The notes under the pieces were generated by a model. That model made no database searches. It saw only the letters and a program-made list of their open reading frames with translations, and was not told the DNA's origin. The position numbers and the translations under genes were made by a program. Below, piece after piece: positions 6,303 to 9,087 of a stretch of 9,087 nt of DNA (position 1 is its first letter; the number at the start of each line of letters is the position of its first letter). Location of the stretch: positions 1 to 9,087 of the forward strand of contig BNTP01000084.1 in the NCBI GenBank assembly GCA_025996695.1, read 5' to 3'. The stretch comes from Bacteroidia bacterium. Its GTDB lineage: Bacteria > Bacteroidota > Bacteroidia > Bacteroidales > Azobacteroidaceae.

Positions 6303-6375
6303 TCTCGAAATGAAAACAGTTTCGTTTCGAGAAAATAAAAAAACGAGGATTCTTAACAGGAATCCTCGTTTTTGG
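6303..6375 (+). ncRNA. Candidate small structured RNA of about 70 nt
   Basis: Between the promoter-like boxes (6270-6301) and a strong terminator there is only room for a short transcript. It would carry a 5' hairpin formed by TTCTCGAAA (6302-6310) and TTTCGAGAA (6325-6333), its first base or so possibly lost depending on the start site, followed by the terminator hairpin. The coordinates are approximate. A short frame from 6310 would have to read through the terminator, which argues against coding. This is inferred only from layout; no known RNA family was recognised. Confidence 0.35.
6339..6373. terminator. Strong intrinsic terminator, likely bidirectional
   Basis: AAAAACGAGGATTC (6339-6352) pairs perfectly with GAATCCTCGTTTTT (6360-6373) around the loop TTAACAG, ending in five T on the plus strand, with A bases before the stem that would give U on the minus strand. 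It insulates ribBA from upstream transcription. Confidence 0.75.
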
Positions 6376-6482
6376 GTAAAAATGGGGGCGGAAAATTCGG
6401 GGTTGGGGGGATTCAAACCGGTCTTGAAAACCATTTTTCCCCTTATTTTGATGCGGTTGCCCTGAAAAAAAATATGCGTCTG

Positions 6483-6514
6483 TATGGCAAATTCAATTTT
6501 ATCACGTATCTTTG
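6483..6514 (+). promoter_or_regulatory. ribBA promoter
   Basis: TATG (6483-6486, one mismatch to TTTG), a 20-base spacer and TATCTTTG (6507-6514) fit the Bacteroidota pattern. The start codon at 6533 leaves a leader of only about 12 bases, too short for an FMN riboswitch, and none is seen upstream. Confidence 0.65.
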
Positions 6515-6532
6515 TACCGAAAAAAGCAATAA

Positions 6533-7735
6533 ATGAAACTCAACACAATAGAAGAAGCAATAGAAGATTTCAAGGCAGGAAAATTCCTGATTGTGGTGGA
6601 CGATGAGGATCGCGAAAATGAAGGCGATTTCATCATTGCAGCCGAAAAAATCACGCCGGAGAAAGTCAATTTCATGATGACTTACGGTCGTGGCGTGCTC
6701 TGCGCACCCATCACGGAAGAGCGCTGTCAAGAACTGGAATTGGACATGCAGACGTCCAAAAATACGTCCATTTACGACACGCCATTCACGATTACAGTCG
6801 ATAAACTTGGCGGCGGGTGCACCACCGGCGTATCCATGTTTGACCGTGCGGAAACCATCCGGACACTGGCAAATCCTGCCACGAAGCCCGAAGAATTGGG
6901 GCGTCCTGGACATGTAAGCCCTTTGAGAGCACGCTCTCGCGGCGTTTTGCGCCGTGCCGGTCACACGGAGGCTACGATTGACCTGGCACGATTGGCCGGA
7001 CTGTATCCCGCGGGTGCACTGATTGAAATTATCAACCCCGACGGCACAATGGCTCGCTTGCCGCAGTTGATGGAGGTTGCAAAAAAATTCGACATCAAAA
7101 TCATTTCGATTGAGGCATTGATTGCCTACCGTCTGAAACAGGAATCGCTGATAGAACGTGGAGAAGCCGTGAATATGCCGACGCAATTCGGCCATTTCAA
7201 ACTCATCCCATTTCGTCAAAACTCATCCGGATTGGAACATATAGCCTTAATAAAAGGCGAATGGAAGCCTGAAGAGCCTGTTTTGGTGCGTATGCATTCG
7301 AGTTGCATGACAGGCGATATTTTTGCGTCCATGCGTTGCGAGTGTGGCGAACAACTCCACAAATCCATGCAAATGATTGAACAAGAAGGGCGTGGCGCAG
7401 TCGTTTACCTCAGTCAGGAAGGGCGCGGCATCGGTTTCATGGAAAAAATGAAAGCGTACAAACTGCAAGAAGAAGGTTTGGACACAGTGGACGCTAATTT
7501 ACATCTCGGTCACGATTCGGACGAACGCGATTATGGCATTGGTGCCCAAATCCTGCGCGAAATAGGCGTTTCCAAAATCCGTCTAATCACCAACAATCCC
7601 GCAAAAAAAGCAGGATTAGAAGGCTACGGACTCGAAATTGTCGAAAACGTCCCCATCGAAATCACCCCAAATCCCTACAATGAAGCCTATATGCGCACTA
7701 AAAAAGAGCGCATGGGGCATCGGCTCAAACTTTGA
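6533..7735 (+). CDS. ribBA: Bifunctional 3,4-dihydroxy-2-butanone-4-phosphate synthase / GTP cyclohydrolase II
   Basis: The protein makes both precursors of riboflavin in the cytoplasm: DHBP from ribulose 5-phosphate (N-terminal RibB domain, about 1-203) and the pyrimidine from GTP (C-terminal RibA domain, about 208-400). RibB motifs are [14 protein letters not shown] (21-34), the acidic and glycine loop that binds Mg and substrate, [14 protein letters not shown], and [17 protein letters not shown] (141-157). RibA motifs are [20 protein letters not shown] (256-275), with Zn ligands Cys258, Cys269 and Cys271, [10 protein letters not shown] (293-302), and [16 protein letters not shown] (351-366). 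At 400 residues it is full length, with no missing catalytic residue that I can see. It has its own promoter and an upstream terminator, while the kinase gene follows after 25 bases and may be cotranscribed. No other rib genes are nearby. Confidence 0.97.
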   Translation: MKLNTIEEAIEDFKAGKFLIVVDDEDRENEGDFIIAAEKITPEKVNFMMTYGRGVLCAPITEERCQELELDMQTSKNTSIYDTPFTITVDKLGGGCTTGVSMFDRAETIRTLANPATKPEELGRPGHVSPLRARSRGVLRRAGHTEATIDLARLAGLYPAGALIEIINPDGTMARLPQLMEVAKKFDIKIISIEALIAYRLKQESLIERGEAVNMPTQFGHFKLIPFRQNSSGLEHIALIKGEWKPEEPVLVRMHSSCMTGDIFASMRCECGEQLHKSMQMIEQEGRGAVVYLSQEGRGIGFMEKMKAYKLQEEGLDTVDANLHLGHDSDERDYGIGAQILREIGVSKIRLITNNPAKKAGLEGYGLEIVENVPIEITPNPYNEAYMRTKKERMGHRLKL

Positions 7736-7760
7736 ATGAAGATGTTTTAAAATATGAATT

Positions 7761-9008
7761 ATGGAAAAGAAATCGACGGAAATATTTACTGAGGGTGCTT
7801 TCGCTGGTGGATATACCGAGGTGGTGAATGATAAAGGGCTTTCCTTTGGGACAACGCTGCAAGCGGGCAAATATACCGTTGAGCGGGTGATTGGTGCCGG
7901 TGGGTTTGGAATCACCTATTATGTGCGGCACAATGCACTGGGAAGCCATTTTGCTATGAAAGAGTTTTTTATCAACGGCTATTCTACGCGCCAGACGGAG
8001 CATACCACCATTGCGCTGCAAGGGCTGGACAAGGTTGTGTATGACAAATATCTGCAAAAATTCATTGAGGAGGCACAAACTTTGGCGCGGCTCAACCATC
8101 CAAACATCGTGAAAATAGTGGATGTTTTTCAGGAAAACAACACCGCCTATATCGTGATGCCGTTTGTGGAAGGGCAAACGCTTCAGCAAATAGTGGCGGA
8201 GCGGGGCAGACTGAACTATGAAACCGCCCTCGATTACATCACGCAATTGTCGGAAGCCGTCGATTACATCCACCAACGCGATATTCTGCACCGCGACATC
8301 AAGCCGGACGATATCATCATCACGCCGCTCAACAAAGCCATCCTGATAGATTTCGGCTTAGCGCGCGAGTTCATTCAAGACAAAACGCAAAGCCACACCA
8401 CCATCCTCTCGCACGGCTACGCACCGCTGGAACAATATTCAACCAGCAGCCGCAAAGGCTCTTACACAGACATTTATTCGCTGGGCGCAGTATTTTATTT
8501 TGCCCTAACCGGAAAGAAGCCGATGGATGCCACCATGCGCACAATGGAAACGATGCCTGAGCCGAAAGCCCTTGCGCCTAATATTCCCGAAGCAGCCAAC
8601 CGCACGATTGTGAAGGCGATGCAGTTGAAGCCGGAGTTGCGGCATCAGCGGGTTGGGGAGTTTGTGGGGGATTTGGATAGTAAGAAAAAGCAGAAGAAAA
8701 TAAAGAAAAAAAGGAAAGGTTTCATCAAAAATTTAGTGTTGTTTCTTGTAGGGCTTGCATTAGTTGGTGGGGTTTTGTTTTTTGGAAACAATTATTATGC
8801 TGAAACTCAATTTGATTTGGGCAAGCAATATTATTATGAGGCGAAAAATTATAGCGAAGCGATTGAATGCTACAGAAAAAGTGCAGAACATGGAAATGCT
8901 AAGGCTCAAAATAATTTAGGGAATATGTATCGCAACGGTAAGGGAGTAGAGAAATTGGCATTGCTAATTAAAAATATATTTGTATCTTTGCAGAAAAAAA
9001 AGCTATGA
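7761..9008 (+). CDS. Hanks-type Ser/Thr protein kinase with TM segment and Sel1 repeat, truncated by an IS
   Basis: The frame codes for 415 residues, of which about 398 are native. The kinase domain is complete: glycine loop GAGGFG (45-50), Lys67 in AMKEF, helix C FIEEAQTL, catalytic loop HRDIKPDDI (177-185), DFG (197-199), GYAPLEQY (219-226) and DIYSLGAVFY. The Mg-binding Asn of HRDxKPxN is Asp184 here, which may weaken activity. A lysine-rich stretch (308-319) and one membrane segment (about 322-342) follow. Then comes a Sel1/TPR-like part: AIECYRKSAEHGNAKAQNNLG and GNMYRNGKGVEK, the usual Sel1 end. From about residue 399 the reading enters an IS1-type element and the tail (LALLIKN...QKKKL) is IS-encoded, so the original C-terminal repeats are cut off. 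It starts 25 bases after ribBA. The kinase could still be made as a shorter, membrane-bound protein. Confidence 0.88.
   Translation: MEKKSTEIFTEGAFAGGYTEVVNDKGLSFGTTLQAGKYTVERVIGAGGFGITYYVRHNALGSHFAMKEFFINGYSTRQTEHTTIALQGLDKVVYDKYLQKFIEEAQTLARLNHPNIVKIVDVFQENNTAYIVMPFVEGQTLQQIVAERGRLNYETALDYITQLSEAVDYIHQRDILHRDIKPDDIIITPLNKAILIDFGLAREFIQDKTQSHTTILSHGYAPLEQYSTSSRKGSYTDIYSLGAVFYFALTGKKPMDATMRTMETMPEPKALAPNIPEAANRTIVKAMQLKPELRHQRVGEFVGDLDSKKKQKKIKKKRKGFIKNLVLFLVGLALVGGVLFFGNNYYAETQFDLGKQYYYEAKNYSEAIECYRKSAEHGNAKAQNNLGNMYRNGKGVEKLALLIKNIFVSLQKKKL
8960..8990 (+). promoter_or_regulatory. Transposase promoter inside the IS end
   Basis: ATTG (8960-8963), a 19-base spacer and TATCTTTG (8983-8990) match the Bacteroidota promoter pattern with one mismatch, 14 bases before the transposase ATG at 9005. 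Confidence 0.55.
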
Positions 9009-9087
9009 AATGTCCAAAATGTTCGTGCGATAAACGAGTTAAATCTGGCACTATAAAAGGCAGACAGCGTTATAAATGCAAAGAATG
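9005..9087 (+). CDS. IS1-family-like transposase, N-terminal zinc-finger part (3' end outside window)
   Basis: The frame starts at ATG 9005, overlapping the stop of the truncated kinase, and reads MKCPKCSCDKRVKSGTIKGR then QRYKCKE before the window ends. The CPKC pair, the short linker with 'VKxGxxKGxQRYKCK', and a Cys expected next (the last bases are TG) match the InsA-like N-terminal zinc-binding domain of IS1-family transposases. In this family the DDE catalytic domain would follow downstream. IS1595 elements have a similar N-terminal finger and remain an alternative. Confidence 0.75.
   Translation, partial: MKCPKCSCDKRVKSGTIKGRQRYKCKE

Larger units (their letters stand above)
5584..6532. 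other. Second gene-poor stretch with repeats and hairpins
   Basis: I see no supported protein gene. It contains a hairpin with arms 5594-5598 and 5626-5630 enclosing TAAACC/GGTTTA, a terminator-like stem (5630-5658), three 33-bp-spaced repeats (5669-5754), a 75-bp inverted repeat (5780-5854), a 7-bp tandem repeat (5911-5938), a GA microsatellite-like run (about 5968-5982), ACCC motifs spaced about 12 bp (6159-6218), inverted copies of a 23-bp element (6096-6118 and 6351-6373), a possible small RNA (6303-6375), and the ribBA promoter. Short frames here translate repeats (for example LNRNPRF occurs in both inverted copies) and were not called. Confidence 0.6.
8957..9087 (+). mobile_element. Left end of an IS1-family-like insertion sequence (partial)
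   Basis: The kinase's Sel1 repeat breaks at GVEK, and the following sequence starts GGCATTGCTAATTA. This resembles the IS1 left end (GGTGATGCTGCCAA as I recall it) at the GG and TGCT positions. A promoter and a zinc-finger transposase start follow. The bases before it (AGAGAAATT, 8948-8956) would be the target duplication if the insertion made one of 9 bp; the other copy is outside the window. The exact first base is inferred from the break in homology. Confidence 0.65.

Noticed and set aside
6420..6432. GGT-CTTGAAA-ACC looks like the anticodon arm of tRNA-Ser (TGA), next to ATTCAAACC resembling a reversed T-loop.
   Set aside because: No acceptor stem, D-arm or properly spaced T-arm can be built on either strand, and the two pieces would belong to opposite strands.
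6034..6465. Short frames (64-65 residues) on both strands sharing the peptide LNRNPRF.
   Set aside because: The shared peptide is the translation of the inverted 23-bp element and its terminator, not evidence of protein homology.
6443..7219. Long minus-strand open frame (258 residues) across the ribBA start.
   Set aside because: It is a shadow of ribBA; the protein on the plus strand is unmistakable.

Overview
The window looks like a piece of a Bacteroidota (probably Bacteroidales) chromosome. This rests on features visible in the sequence. Several genes are preceded by the Bacteroidota promoter pattern (TTTG, about 20 bases, TAnnTTTG) and lack a strong Shine-Dalgarno. There is a type IX secretion (T9SS) C-terminal sorting domain, a Bacteroidota-style GH29 fucosidase tail, a Bacteroidota-style Hanks kinase, and a fused RibBA. 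I cannot name a genus.

Layout. (1) 1-683 is the C-terminal end of a GH29-type alpha-L-fucosidase that begins outside the window. (2) 689-4292 is a likely operon. A good promoter (689-720) reads into a remnant of a small toxin-antitoxin pair (736-956), then cutC (953-1678), then a large lipoprotein with a transglutaminase core (1680-4292) that starts one base after cutC ends. A 20-base palindrome, one base different from the Neisseria dRS3 repeat as I recall it, lies in frame inside the lipoprotein gene. (3) 4293-4790 is gene-poor and rich in palindromes, with an 11-G run and nested GC-rich hairpins. (4) 4791-5583 is a decayed gene for a secreted surface protein. Pieces of an LRR/BspA-like end, a Big2 Ig-like domain, a coiled coil and a T9SS sorting domain are legible but lie in different frames. 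(5) 5584-6532 is a second gene-poor stretch with a terminator-like hairpin, three 33-bp-spaced repeats, a large inverted repeat, a pair of inverted 23-bp elements and a possible small RNA. (6) 6533-7735 is ribBA with its own promoter. (7) 7761-9008 is a membrane Ser/Thr kinase with a Sel1-type C-terminal domain, cut by an IS1-type insertion sequence whose left end is near 8957. The transposase start (9005 onward) runs off the window.

RibBA is a complete housekeeping enzyme (riboflavin synthesis). The other genes are accessory: glycan degradation, a putative cell-surface protease or transglutaminase-like lipoprotein, and a signalling kinase. Three loci are visibly decaying: the toxin-antitoxin remnant, the T9SS surface protein and the kinase. 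With the palindromic repeats and the IS, this suggests a genome rich in mobile elements and repeats. I did not find a clearly new multi-gene system. The items most worth checking are the possible small RNA at 6303-6375, the dRS3-like palindrome in a coding sequence, and the IS-truncated kinase with an altered catalytic loop.
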